Assembly: GCF_038096175.1 (NCBI RefSeq)
Contig: NZ_CP151099.1
Coordinates: forward strand, 808,501 to 872,500
Length of the DNA: 64,000 bases
From: Nostoc sp. UHCC 0302
GTDB taxonomy: Bacteria; Cyanobacteriota; Cyanobacteriia; Cyanobacteriales; Nostocaceae
Direction of reading: 5' to 3'
Position numbers and translations under genes: made by a program. The notes under the pieces were generated by a model. It ran no database searches. It saw only the letters and a program-made list of their open reading frames with translations, and was not told where the DNA came from. Below are positions 35,151 through 44,713 of this stretch, piece by piece. Position 1 is the first letter of the stretch. Each line of letters starts with the position of its first letter.

Positions 35151-35774
35151 TTATTTTTGCATAATTAACGCTCGTAATTAAGTCATTACCGAATGGTACT
35201 AAGACCGCTAAGACGGAACCCGTAGGGTAGGCGTCAAGGTACAAAGAAAAAGAAAGCTAATTTTGGCATTTCATATTCTGATTCAGCAACGCCAAAAATC
35301 CTTAACTACAGATGAATCCAGGACGCACAGATGTTTTATCCTACCTGTTTATCTCATTCAAACGAGAATTGCTATAAAGTTATAATATAGGATACAAACA
35401 CTTATTTATTCTTAGCGAACTCCTTCTTAACACACCACCGCAAATTTTAGCTTTTTGATAGCAAAAGTTCTTGTTAAAGTTATTACCTCTAAGTTTATTA
35501 TTCAGTTACAAAATGTAAAGTGGAAAATAAAGCTAGCACCGACAAGATTTCCTTTAATCTGTACGAACGAGTAGTAAATAAGCATAAACATTCTAATTTG
35601 GCTAATGTCTATTTTTGAATTAATAAATATTGATATTAATTAAATAAAATCAAACCGCAATAATATATCTTTTGGAAGATGTTTTACAATTGAGAATTAA
35701 TATTAATTAGTTTTGCAATTTAAATTTTTTGTTAAACATCTGTTATAAATATTAACCCTGGGAAAGCTTTTGAT
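35151..35774. other. 624-bp intergenic region
   Basis: AT-rich spacer with no credible gene. GAATGGTACTAAGACCGC near 35192 vaguely resembles the ends of the MITE family, and CCCGTAGGGTAGGCGTC at 35219 is a small repeat core. The promoter of the large kinase gene should lie in the last 200 bp. Confidence 0.4.
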
Positions 35775-38700
35775 ATGAAGATTTTAGTTGTAGAAGATGA
35801 CGAGTTAAATGCCTATGTACTCACCGCCGTTCTAACTAACCAAAACTATGCAGTTGAAATAGCGGCTGATGGTGATACAGCTTGGGATTTAATCCAAACC
35901 TATACATATGATTTAATACTCCTGGATGTAATCCTGCCAAAGCTAGATGGCATAAGTCTTTGTCGAAAAATCAGGTCTAATGGTCTGCAAGTACCAATTC
36001 TTTTATTGACAGGGCGTGATAGTAGTCATGATAAAGCGATCGGGCTAGATGCAGGTGCAGATGATTATGTAGTTAAACCCTTTGAAGAAGAGGAATTAGT
36101 TGCGCGTGTTCGGGCGCTATTGCGTCGCCCAGGCGTAACCTCGCAACCTGTGCTGGAGTGGGCTGGTTTACGCTTAGACCCTAGTAGCTGTGAAGTTACC
36201 TACGCAGGCAATCTGCTATCACTTACCCCAAAAGAATATGCACTGTTGGAACTATTCTTACGAAATAGTCGCCGGGTGTTTAGCTGCGGCGTAATTTTGG
36301 AACATCTTTGGTCTTATGATGATACTCCCGGAGAAGAAGCCGTTCGCACTCATATTAAAGGGTTACGACAAAAACTAAAAGCTGTCGGAATTTCTAGTGA
36401 TTTAATTGAAACAGTTTATGGTATTGGCTATCGCTTAAAACCATTAGAAGAGGAAGGGGAGCAGGGGAGCATACTTCTCTACGAGAGGCTGCGCCAACGA
36501 CTGCGCTCAGCAACCGGGAGAGCAGAGGGGCAGGGGGGCAAGGAATTAAATGATCTAAAATCTACAGTCCCAAATCTTAAATTAGAGCAGCAGCAAACAC
36601 TAGCAGCAGTTAGCGATATTTGGCAACGATTTAAAGGGCGGGTAGGGGATCAAGTCAGCGTTCTGGAGCAAGCCGTTGTAGCTTTAAATCAAAAGACTTT
36701 AAATCCCGAATTACGTTTGCAAGCAACCCAAGAGGCGCATACATTAGCGGGGTCTTTAGGTACTTTTGGCTTTGGGCTTGCTTCGAAATTGGCACGTAAA
36801 ATCGAGCATCTGCTGAATTCTAATAAAACTTTGAGTCCATCTAATCTTGTCAATTTTGAAAGTTGGGTAAAGCTATTACGTCAGGAAATTGAAGGAGAAA
36901 GCAACGTTGCGGCAATATCTGCACAACCAACTGCTGAAGAATTGCCCAATGCCCCTTATGCAGAAGCCAAAATATTAATTGTGGACGATGATCCCAAAAT
37001 CCAGGCATTGTTGCAAATATTACTCCAGCCTTGGGGATTTAAGGCGATCGCTCTTGAAGACCCGCGCCAGTTTTGGGAAACCTTAGAGACTGTAACGCCA
37101 GACCTGCTGATTCTAGATGTGGAATTGCCTTACACAAACGGTATAGAACTTTGCAAGTTAGTACGCAACAATTCACATTGGAGTGAGTTGCCTATCCTGT
37201 TTCTCACCGTTCATAGTGATGCCGAAATTGTCAATCAAGTGTTTAGCGTGGGTGCTGATGATTTTGTTAGCAAGCCCATCATAGGGCCAGAACTGGTAAC
37301 CAGAATCCTTAATCGTTTAGAACGGATAAAATTGCGGCAACGGATAACGCAAACACGCGAGAGGTTGAGAGGAGAGCAGGGGGACAGTGGGCAAGGGGGC
37401 AGGGAGCAAGGGGGACAAGGAGGACAAGGGGGAATTATTGAAGAAGTTTTTCCCTCAGCGCTCTCATCTTCTAACTGCCGAACCATTTTGGATGCAGAAG
37501 CCGAAATTTGTCGGCTAAATCGGATGCTTGAGATTTATGGGATTGTAGCATTCCGCAATCAACGCGATCGCCAATTAGCTGAAACCGCACTTAAAGAGAG
37601 CAAAGCTAGCTACCAACAACTGGTAGAACTTTGCCCAGAGGTAATTTTTATTGCAAGTGATGGCAAGTTTGTCTTTTTAAACAGTACCGCAGTGGAACTA
37701 TTGGGGGCAACTCACCCTAATCAATTATTAGGCAAAAAAGTACTTGACTTAGTTTATCCCAACTCGCAAGCAGCATTTAGCGATCGCCTTCAATATATTA
37801 GAGAAACCAATCAAGCAATTCCCTTAAATGAGCAACAGTTCCTGCGGCTAGATGGCACTGTGATTGATTTAGAAATTGTTGCAGCTCCTTTCAATTACCA
37901 CGGGAACCCCGCAGTACAAGTTGTTGCCCGTGACATCACTAAACGTAAGCAAACAGAAGCAGCGTTGCACAGAGCCAATAGTCAACTAGAACTTAGAGTA
38001 GCAGAGCGCACCGCCGAGCTAATTACCGTTAATCAACAGTTACAGTTAGAACTTGATGAGCGTCAGCGCACACAAGAAGAACTACGGTTTTCTCAGGCTC
38101 GATTTGCCAGAATTTTAGATATTGCTGATGATGCGATTATTTCCATTGATGGATTGCAACGTATCACCTTATTTAACCAAGGCGCAGAGAAGATTTTTGG
38201 CTACTCTGCCCCAGAAGTTATTGGAAAAGGTCTTGACTTACTTTTACCGCTACGCTTCGCCGAGGCACATCGTCACCATGTCGTTGACTTTAGCAAATCT
38301 CCCAGCCCTGCCCGTAGAATGGGAGAACGTCAAGAAATATATGGTCGCCGTAAGGATGGTAGTGAATTTCCGGCAGAGGCTTCCATCTCTAAATTAGAGA
38401 TTAATGAAGAAATTTTTTATACTGTAATCTTACGAGATATTACAGACCGCAAGCTAATCGAACGCATGAAAGATGAGTTTGTTTCTGTTGTTAGTCATGA
38501 ACTCCGCACACCCTTAACTTCAATTCACGGTTCTCTAGGAATGCTAACAAGCGGTTTGCTACCGACAGACTCGGAGCAGGGAAAACGGCTGCTACAAATT
38601 GCCACCGATAGCACTGAGCGCCTAGTACGCTTAATCAACGACATTCTAGACATTGAGCGGATTGAGTCTGGTAAGGCGAAGATGCAACCTGAAATCTGCA

Positions 38701-39146
38701 ATATTGCTGACTTAATCGCTCAAGCAGTCAATGTGATGCAGCCCCTTGCCGACAAAGCGGGAGTAACACTATCCATTTCCACCTTATCAATGCAATTATG
38801 TGTAGATCCAGATCGCATTGTTCAAACCCTGACTAATCTGCTAAGTAACGCGATTAAATTTTCGTCTGCTGGATCTACGGTTTGGCTGATGGCGCAACAA
38901 CAAGCAGATCAAGTTCTATTCACAGTCCAAGATACTGGACGTGGCATCCCAACTGATAAACTTGAGAGTATCTTTGAGCGATTTCAACAGGTTGATTCAT
39001 CAGATTCGCGCAACCATGATGGCACGGGTTTAGGTTTGGCAATTTGCAAGAGCATTGTGCAGCAGCACGGCGGACACATCTGGGTGGAAAGTCTCTTGGG
39101 CAAAGGTAGCAATTTTTACTTTACGCTGCCAATACTAGGACTCTAA
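35775..39146 (+). CDS. REC-wHTH-HPt-REC-PAS-PAS-HisKA-HATPase hybrid regulator/kinase
   Basis: A 1123-residue single chain. The order is REC (1-118, phosphoacceptor Asp51), OmpR-type winged-helix DNA-binding domain (about 130-225, ending VYGIGYRL), HPt domain (about 265-370, His322 in EAHTLAGSLGTFGF), second REC (about 400-515, Asp448), PAS (about 615-735), PAS (about 775-895), HisKA (His908 in SHELRTPLTS) and HATPase (GTGLGLAICKSIV). It carries all modules of a phosphorelay plus its own DNA output. Two linkers hold low-complexity, repeat-derived stretches (residues about 229-256 and 532-556). A stand-alone REC protein follows 112 bp downstream. Confidence 0.9.
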   Translation: MKILVVEDDELNAYVLTAVLTNQNYAVEIAADGDTAWDLIQTYTYDLILLDVILPKLDGISLCRKIRSNGLQVPILLLTGRDSSHDKAIGLDAGADDYVVKPFEEEELVARVRALLRRPGVTSQPVLEWAGLRLDPSSCEVTYAGNLLSLTPKEYALLELFLRNSRRVFSCGVILEHLWSYDDTPGEEAVRTHIKGLRQKLKAVGISSDLIETVYGIGYRLKPLEEEGEQGSILLYERLRQRLRSATGRAEGQGGKELNDLKSTVPNLKLEQQQTLAAVSDIWQRFKGRVGDQVSVLEQAVVALNQKTLNPELRLQATQEAHTLAGSLGTFGFGLASKLARKIEHLLNSNKTLSPSNLVNFESWVKLLRQEIEGESNVAAISAQPTAEELPNAPYAEAKILIVDDDPKIQALLQILLQPWGFKAIALEDPRQFWETLETVTPDLLILDVELPYTNGIELCKLVRNNSHWSELPILFLTVHSDAEIVNQVFSVGADDFVSKPIIGPELVTRILNRLERIKLRQRITQTRERLRGEQGDSGQGGREQGGQGGQGGIIEEVFPSALSSSNCRTILDAEAEICRLNRMLEIYGIVAFRNQRDRQLAETALKESKASYQQLVELCPEVIFIASDGKFVFLNSTAVELLGATHPNQLLGKKVLDLVYPNSQAAFSDRLQYIRETNQAIPLNEQQFLRLDGTVIDLEIVAAPFNYHGNPAVQVVARDITKRKQTEAALHRANSQLELRVAERTAELITVNQQLQLELDERQRTQEELRFSQARFARILDIADDAIISIDGLQRITLFNQGAEKIFGYSAPEVIGKGLDLLLPLRFAEAHRHHVVDFSKSPSPARRMGERQEIYGRRKDGSEFPAEASISKLEINEEIFYTVILRDITDRKLIERMKDEFVSVVSHELRTPLTSIHGSLGMLTSGLLPTDSEQGKRLLQIATDSTERLVRLINDILDIERIESGKAKMQPEICNIADLIAQAVNVMQPLADKAGVTLSISTLSMQLCVDPDRIVQTLTNLLSNAIKFSSAGSTVWLMAQQQADQVLFTVQDTGRGIPTDKLESIFERFQQVDSSDSRNHDGTGLGLAICKSIVQQHGGHIWVESLLGKGSNFYFTLPILGL
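36450..36545. repeat. Repeat-derived linker in the hybrid kinase, first
   Basis: G/A-rich GAGCAGGGGAGC-type sequence plus a TACGAGAGGCTGCGCC small repeat is translated as a low-complexity linker (EGEQGSILLYERLRQRLR...). It lies between the winged-helix and HPt domains and keeps the frame. Confidence 0.6.
37366..37436. repeat. Repeat-derived linker in the hybrid kinase, second
   Basis: GGGGGACAGTGGGCAAGG-type tandem sequence encodes RGEQGDSGQGGREQGGQGGQ between the second REC and first PAS domain. The same G-rich repeats are common between genes in Nostoc, so this appears to be an in-frame insertion. Confidence 0.6.
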
Positions 39147-39150
39147 TTAG

Positions 39151-39285
39151 AACATACAGAATTTTTGACTAAAGGACGAGTCACAACCCAAGAATTTGAA
39201 CACCGAGTGATGCAGCTACTTCAGCGAATTACTCAAAACCAACAAGAGGATCGTGCTAATGAAAACAAAGCGAATTCTAGTGGTT
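39151..39285 (+). CDS. Possible small ORF overlapping the response regulator start
   Basis: A frame reads FLTKGRVTTQEFEHRVMQLL on through ENKANSSG and stops at about 39285, 26 bp into the next gene. Its amino-acid composition looks coding, but start codons are only TTG or GTG and no RBS is clear. It might be a leader peptide or a leftover C-terminus. I do not recognise it. Confidence 0.25.
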
Positions 39286-39642
39286 GATAACGAGCAGTAC
39301 ATTCAAGAAGTTACCAAGATTTGCTTGGAAACTGTCGCAGGCTGGGAAGTCCTGACAGCAAGTTCTGGTCAAGAGGGCATTAATAAAGCCGAGGCTTGGC
39401 AACCAGATGCGATTTTGTTAGATGTGATGATGCCAGATATGGATGGCATTGCAGCCTTTGAGCAGCTACAAACAAATTCAATTACGAAAACTATTCCAGT
39501 AATTTTGTTAACTGCGAAAGTACAGGCTTCTGACCGTCGCCGCTATGCCCAAATGGGCATGATTAGTGCGATCGCCAAACCTTTTAACCCGTTAGAGTTA
39601 GCTGGTCAGGTAGCTACGGCGCTAGGTTGGGATCTCGAATAA
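39259..39642 (+). CDS. Stand-alone response regulator receiver protein
   Basis: A 127-residue CheY-like protein. VDNEQYIQEVTKICLE starts the fold, Asp55 is the phosphoacceptor in AILLDVMMPDMDG, VILLTAK holds the conserved Thr, and AKPFNP holds the conserved Lys. There is no output domain. GAGGA lies 8 nt before ATG 39259, so this is preferred over GTG 39253. It follows the hybrid kinase by 112 bp on the same strand and is a likely phosphate acceptor for it. Confidence 0.9.
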   Translation: MKTKRILVVDNEQYIQEVTKICLETVAGWEVLTASSGQEGINKAEAWQPDAILLDVMMPDMDGIAAFEQLQTNSITKTIPVILLTAKVQASDRRRYAQMGMISAIAKPFNPLELAGQVATALGWDLE

Positions 39643-40144
39643 TAGCAGCAAAAATCGGTAAAATGTCTATTTTTTTTGGACTTACGTAAAAATATTTTTC
39701 GTTGAGACTGGGTGTAGAGGAAAAATTCTGTGCATCTATTCTTGCTTTTGGTCTTATTACGGATTTTTGTAAAAAGTTTATTGAGTCCCCTGTTAGCCAC
39801 ACCATTATACCAACTTATTTGGTAAAAAGATATAATTGATACAGTTTCGGCAACAAATGTCAGCTTTGATGATTGGTAGACAAGCATTCTCAGCCCTGGG
39901 TAATATACCAACTAATTATGCCTAATAGTGAATCTTGACCCAACTAAAAATTACTGCTTAGACTTTAAATGAGTTCTGGACTGCCAAAAAGAGCAATAGT
40001 AGAAGCCAGCAGTGTTCCAAAAAACCTTGACTTGAGTACTATAAACTGTGAATGAATTTAGTTCTTATTCCTAATACCCAGTCCCCATTACCTCTTCGCC
40101 CCTAATCCCCAAAGGGGGCCCCACCTTCCCCAGTACCTAATTTT
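39643..40144. other. 502-bp intergenic region
   Basis: AT-rich, with inverted TTATACCAAC / TTGGTAAAA sequences near 39800 that resemble the ATACCAATT element ends. No credible gene. Confidence 0.4.
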
Positions 40145-40519
40145 ATGAGTCAGCCATATTTATCTTCAGATGATTTGCCTTCAAAGCGGATGATACAGAT
40201 AAGTGAAATATTGCTCAGACAACTCGAAGAAGCAACTAAAAAAAGCTTTTATTTAACGTGCGATCGCATGACACGTATTTTGTTATCGAGTTGCCATTGG
40301 TATTTCAGAATTGAGAGTGGCATTCTAAGCTTAATCATGATTTGCCCTGATATGAAAAGTTATCGCAATATCATGAAAACTCTTCCCCAATTTACTCAAA
40401 AGTTAAAACAGTTTGCTAATAAAGCCAGAATCAGCATTAGTCCTCCAGTTGACAAAGGTACACCCTGGGTAATCAGCATAGATGAAAATTTGTCTGAAGG
40501 AGACTCACCGACAACCTGA
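40145..40519 (+). CDS. Hypothetical protein, 124 aa
   Basis: I do not recognise the family. The protein is soluble, without signal peptide or membrane helix. A helical N-terminal half (MIQISEILLRQLEEATKKS) is followed by an alternating pattern (LLSSCHWYFRIESGILSLIMICPDM) suggesting beta-strands and then a final helical segment. The uninterrupted frame among repeat-rich DNA and HIP1-containing codons support a real gene, probably cyanobacteria-specific. No RBS is obvious before ATG 40145. Confidence 0.55.
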   Translation: MSQPYLSSDDLPSKRMIQISEILLRQLEEATKKSFYLTCDRMTRILLSSCHWYFRIESGILSLIMICPDMKSYRNIMKTLPQFTQKLKQFANKARISISPPVDKGTPWVISIDENLSEGDSPTT

Positions 40520-40607
40520 GAAATAAACGGGAAATTACTCCTGTGAAATTTTCACACCAGCGTCAAAGGATTGGGCTAGAGTGTACCTGGAAATTCCACT
40601 CACAGCC

Positions 40608-40802
40608 GAATGGCACTAAGAAAAGGTGAAACGTCGTCAGGGCAGGGTGTTGGGGGTAGGGCGTTGGGTGTAGTGTTCCAGACAATTGAATGCGAATGCG
40701 TCAAAAAGTTCAACATCTTCTTAATTCCCTACACCCGAACCTGCAACCCCACACCCTCTCATCTAGTAATACCAAGGATTTACGCTTTTCTTAGTGCCAT
40801 TC
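40608..40802. mobile_element. MITE-like element, intergenic copy
   Basis: A 195-bp copy with intact ends GAATGGCACTAAGAAAAG and CTTTTCTTAGTGCCATTC. Its interior (GACAATTGAATGCGAATGCG, AAAAAGTTCAACATCTTC) is like the copies at 13573 and 60207. The flanks CACTCACAGCC and GGGGCTGAGGG do not match, so no target duplication is visible; it may be old or recombined. Confidence 0.75.
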
Positions 40803-41057
40803 GGGGCTGAGGGGAAAGTCTGTCGGAGCTGCAAAGCGGTTCCAACCGACGAGTGAACCAGGATGGTGGGTAAGGGTCATGTGCAAATCTCGGACGTTGA
40901 GGAAAGTTCTAAAGTTAAATTACACTTATTCGATAGAATTGAAGTAGATTAAATATACCACTGCACAATCTAAACGCCATAATTTTGGGTAAGTTCTGAA
41001 TTAAAAATTTTTCTCTTGCAATCTTTTTGCTGGCTATGAATAGGTAAGGATTCAGGT

Positions 41058-42535
41058 CTAATATTGAGGAAGTAAAGAAGGGCGAGATAGAGAATTACTA
41101 GAATCAGCAATTAGAGCTTGTGTAAAAAAATCAATGACAGACCTACCTTGACGGCGACAAGTCTGCACCACTGTCAGCAAATTAGCAGTATGTTGAAACC
41201 GCTCCATCGAACGGGAACCACCACTAACTTTACGTTTGGTGACAGCTAAACGCAGCGTTCGCGAAGCGTGTCCGAAGGACTCTCGTTCAGCCTGATTGTT
41301 ATCAGGAGGCACTTCAGGGTTATCTAAGAAATACCACCATTGATGAGCTTTATCGCGCAAAGAACGTAAAAGCTGCCCGGCTTTTGCTCCGGCTAAGTTA
41401 ATCCATTGATCAATAGAGGATTGCAACTTGAATTTGAATTCATTGACCCAATCGTTGTAAAGGCTGGAATTAAGAATTTTAAACCCGAAGAGCGTAATTT
41501 CTAAAAGCTTCATCAATTAAATTAACGAATGCTTTACCAATAACTTGGTTGTGAAGACCTGGAAGTTGAATTAATTTCTTGAAGTGACGGCGTAGATGTG
41601 CTAAACATTTCTGTTGAGCAACAGCTTGATAGCCGTTGTAAACGCTAAAATCATCGCTGCTGAGTACGCCTGTATATTTAGTGCCTAAAATTGTTTCTAA
41701 CTCGGATCGTGAACGAGTATCAGCCGCAGTAAATAGGCAGAATTCAGAATTGGCAACTACCCACAGCCACTCTTTAACTCCCTTGACTGACCAAGGTGTT
41801 TCATCCACATGAATGTTAGGCTGCGTCTGTTTTAACCAACTACTTAACTCAGTGATGCTCGGTTCAATTGCCCCAGTTATTCGTTCATTGGTTGCAACTA
41901 ACGTCCCCAGCCCAATATCGATTTGCCCCAGTTCCCACAACATTTCCTGCTGTTTTTCATAGGGCATATGTGCATAGTTATTTGCCCATCCTAAAAACGC
42001 CTGTAATTTCACCCCTAAATCTTGTCCTGGAATGATATCTTCTGGCCACTGGGCAGCTTGTACATTGCCACAACTCTCACACACGCAGGTTTGGCGTTGG
42101 TACTTAACTATTTCTATGGGATGTTCCACTAATTGCGCTACTGACTGTTTTTCTACTTTTAATGCAAGAGGAGCAAATGCTTTGTGACCACAACAGACAC
42201 AGTTGCCAGGGCGTAAAATTTCATAACGAGCTACTCTGCCAAATCCCTTACGGGTTTTGCCTTGATGTCCTGGTTGCCCACCCGGTTTCTTCTTCGGCTG
42301 ATTTGATTCCTCTTGTGGGGGTGCTTTTTTGTTTTCACTCTTCTTGTGGATGTCCCCTGATGGCGGTTTGGACGAATTAGAACTGCTCTATTTCTCTACT
42401 GACTTTTAAACGCTCTATTTCTTGCTGTAATTCACGTATTACCTTGCTCTGCTCAATGATCATGTTTACCAGTTCTTCTTTCGATAACTGGCCCAAACTT
42501 TCTCTCTCTACTTCTTGAGGCAGGTTTTGGTTCAT
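41058..42535 (-). pseudogene. IS66-family transposase, frameshifted
   Basis: Read from 42535: an N-terminal leucine-zipper-like segment (MNQNLPQEVERESLGQLSKEEL) ends at a stop near 42387, and the product continues in another frame. That frame gives a Pro/Lys-rich linker, a zinc finger (CVCCGH ... CVCESCGN) and the DDE core (HVDETPW, SSDDFSVYNGY). A second shift near 41500 leads to FGFKILNSSLYNDW and the end (NNQAERE). In that last part ESFGHASR interrupts the usual NNQAER-SLRLAVTKRK motif as an in-frame 24-bp repeat insertion. At least two frameshifts make it inactive. Single-ORF IS66 elements of this kind lack tnpA/tnpB. Confidence 0.85.
41253..41276. repeat. 24-bp small dispersed repeat inside the IS66 transposase
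   Basis: The segment containing TTCGCGAAGCGTGTCCGAAG interrupts the conserved AER-SLRLAV motif in frame, adding eight residues. The core CGCTTCGCGAACGC (minus strand) matches the HAD and dps inserts. Confidence 0.65.
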
Positions 42536-42595
42536 ATTTGTGATACTCCACCTCAACTGTCCCCTTTGTCAATACTCTGTTACCTGAATCCTTAC

Positions 42596-42970
42596 ATTCC
42601 AACGTATAATTACTCTATCTGTGAAAATTCAAAATACCAATGTCAATACCTGTTCTTGGATTAATAACTTTTATGGACGACCGCCACCAGACGCATTGAT
42701 TCTAATTTTTTGGCTTTCTTGTTTAGTTTTAATTTCTTTGTAACGATTTATAGCGCAATTTAACAGTGATTATAACTGCTTGTAACTAATCCCTAAAATT
42801 TGTTTTGTCCGTTGTGGATACTTTTAGATATAATCAAAAACCACAACTAATGTTGGAAAATAGTAGATACTCAATTAAACGTTTTACCATTTTTCTTTTC
42901 CTAAGCTAATATTTTGGACAAGTCTCTTGTTTCTTCTTTAATCAAAGATGTTTTTAACTTCTGAATCAGA
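42596..42970. other. 375-bp intergenic region between IS66 and the fucosidase gene
   Basis: AT-rich; no gene, hairpin terminator or recognised repeat seen. Confidence 0.4.
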
Positions 42971-44413
42971 TTATAAAGGCATAGAGCTAATCTCTAATGT
43001 GTAAGCTGATGATTTTTTAACTAAAGACTTGTGGGGTAGGACTATAGATAAATTTTGTCCATACTGCTGCCACTCCAGTTTACCTCCAACACCTAGCATC
43101 GTAATATTTGCTTTTTTCGGCAAAATTATTCCTGGAATAGTAACCTTCCCAAGCGTTGGCTCATCAAGCAATATCGCATATAATTTTCCTTTATTAGTGG
43201 TGTAACGCAGTCGAATACGTTCTGGAGTTAAATCTTCTGCTCGTATCCAATAGCGTGAGCCAAAGATTGCTTTACCATTCACATCTAGCCATTTACCCAA
43301 GCCTTCTAATCTTTCAAGCTGTACTTCGGATATTGAACCATCAGCCTTTGGGCCAATGTTCAGCAATAAATTCCCATTTTTACTAACAATATCTACAAAT
43401 AAGTCAACTAGTTCATCTACCGAAATCATGTTCAAATCAGTATCATTTTGGTTATAGCCGAATGAATAACCTAAACCCCTTGTACTTTCCCATTTAAGAG
43501 GTTCTATTTGTGTGAGTTGGCTGTACTCAGGTGTGGAAAAGTCAAAGTGCAACCCTAACTGACCACCTAAATCAAAACGGTCATTCACCACACCATCGGG
43601 TACACGATTGTAAAAGTAGGCCATAATTTCATTTGCTTGCCCAATAGGGTAGCCAAGATCATTCCATAATATAGATGGCTGATAGCGGTCAATCAATTCG
43701 CGCCAATGAGCATTCGCATAATCTGCATAGGCTTTTTCCTGAATAATTGCTTCCACTAGCGTATTGAAGTCTGTGATTGTTGTATCTTTGAAAGACCAAT
43801 CAAGACCACCAGAGTAATACACACCCATACGCATACCTTCTTGGCGAACAGCTTGTGTTAGTTCGCCTACAATATCGCGTGTTGCCACTCGCCCTGGCTG
43901 GTTTATAGTTTTACTAGGCCACAACAAAAAGCCATCATGATGCTTCGTTGTTAGTACAACGTATCGCGCACCCACTTTAGAAAATAATTTTGCCCATTTT
44001 GAGGGGTTCCAATTTGTTATGGCTGCATTGAATCTAGGAATAAAGTCATCATAGGTGAAGCCTTCACCATAGGTTGTACGATGGTAGTTATAGGTAGGGC
44101 TGCCCTCAAGTTTCATGGAGTTGTAATACCATTCCGAGTAAGGGTTGTTCTCAAACCAATACTCCCAACCACGCTCTGCAACAACCTTGTTCAATTCCCC
44201 AGTTAGTGGTGCATAGGCAGGTACAGAATATACCCCCCAATGGATGAAAATTCCGAGTTTCGCATCCTTGAACCAGTCTGGAACTTCATGCTTCGATAGT
44301 GATTCAGTTGTTGGCTCATAAGTTCTTTGTGCAAGAGCAACAGAAGTGAACAAGTTCAAAAATACAGTTAACGATAATGTAGCAAACAGCGCACGTACTA
44401 AAAACTTAATCAT
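42971..44413 (-). CDS. Secreted alpha-L-fucosidase, GH29 family
   Basis: A 480-residue glycosidase with an N-terminal signal peptide (FLVRALFATLSLTVFLNLFTSVALA). The GH29 fingerprint starts at WFKDAKLGIFIHWGVYSVPAY. YVVLTTKHHDGFLLWPS gives the substrate-binding histidines. SILWNDLGYP provides the Asp nucleophile, and GNLLLNIGPKADGSI is the usual C-terminal motif. The enzyme removes alpha-linked fucose from polysaccharides or glycans outside the cytoplasm. AAGGA lies about 9 nt before ATG 44413, preferred over the upstream start at 44443. The gene sits alone between two IS elements, which suggests it may have been acquired. Confidence 0.9.
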   Translation of the reverse strand: MIKFLVRALFATLSLTVFLNLFTSVALAQRTYEPTTESLSKHEVPDWFKDAKLGIFIHWGVYSVPAYAPLTGELNKVVAERGWEYWFENNPYSEWYYNSMKLEGSPTYNYHRTTYGEGFTYDDFIPRFNAAITNWNPSKWAKLFSKVGARYVVLTTKHHDGFLLWPSKTINQPGRVATRDIVGELTQAVRQEGMRMGVYYSGGLDWSFKDTTITDFNTLVEAIIQEKAYADYANAHWRELIDRYQPSILWNDLGYPIGQANEIMAYFYNRVPDGVVNDRFDLGGQLGLHFDFSTPEYSQLTQIEPLKWESTRGLGYSFGYNQNDTDLNMISVDELVDLFVDIVSKNGNLLLNIGPKADGSISEVQLERLEGLGKWLDVNGKAIFGSRYWIRAEDLTPERIRLRYTTNKGKLYAILLDEPTLGKVTIPGIILPKKANITMLGVGGKLEWQQYGQNLSIVLPHKSLVKKSSAYTLEISSMPL

Positions 44414-44713
44414 TACAAGGTTCCTTATTGACAAAGTTCTCAAACTTTAGAACGAAAATATACTTAGCAATATTAGTTGCTATTTGTATCAAGAAACACC
44501 GCATATTAAGTTTAAGCCTATCAAATAGTAAAACTAAAGCTATTTATTTCCTGAGTAATCTCTACTGATATTCAACTTAAACGCTTATGTATAGCTCATT
44601 TTTGCATTTTTGCCCGAATTTTTGTAGGCTCTTATTTTGGCAAAAGCATTGTTCAGGATACTGTATTTTCAACCATAGCCGCACCCAATTGATTTTAATT
44701 ATGCAAAAAATTA

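Larger units (their letters stand above)
41044..42595 (-). mobile_element. Decayed IS66-family insertion sequence
   Basis: A 1552-bp element with perfect 14-bp terminal inverted repeats GTAAGGATTCAGGT (41044-41057) and ACCTGAATCCTTAC (42582-42595); GTAA ends are usual for IS66. It carries one broken transposase frame. No 8-bp target duplication is seen (ATGAATAG against ATTCCAAC). Confidence 0.85.

Noticed and set aside
35192-35215. Possible seventh MITE copy (GAATGGTACTAAG).
   Set aside because: Only one end-like sequence is present, no matching opposite end or target duplication within 300 bp.
39606-39911. 101-codon open frame on the minus strand.
   Set aside because: Basic, low-quality composition, overlaps the end of the response regulator gene and has no RBS; likely chance.
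40900-41043. 8-bp target duplication for the IS66 element.
   Set aside because: ATGAATAG on the left and ATTCCAAC on the right do not match, so none is claimed.
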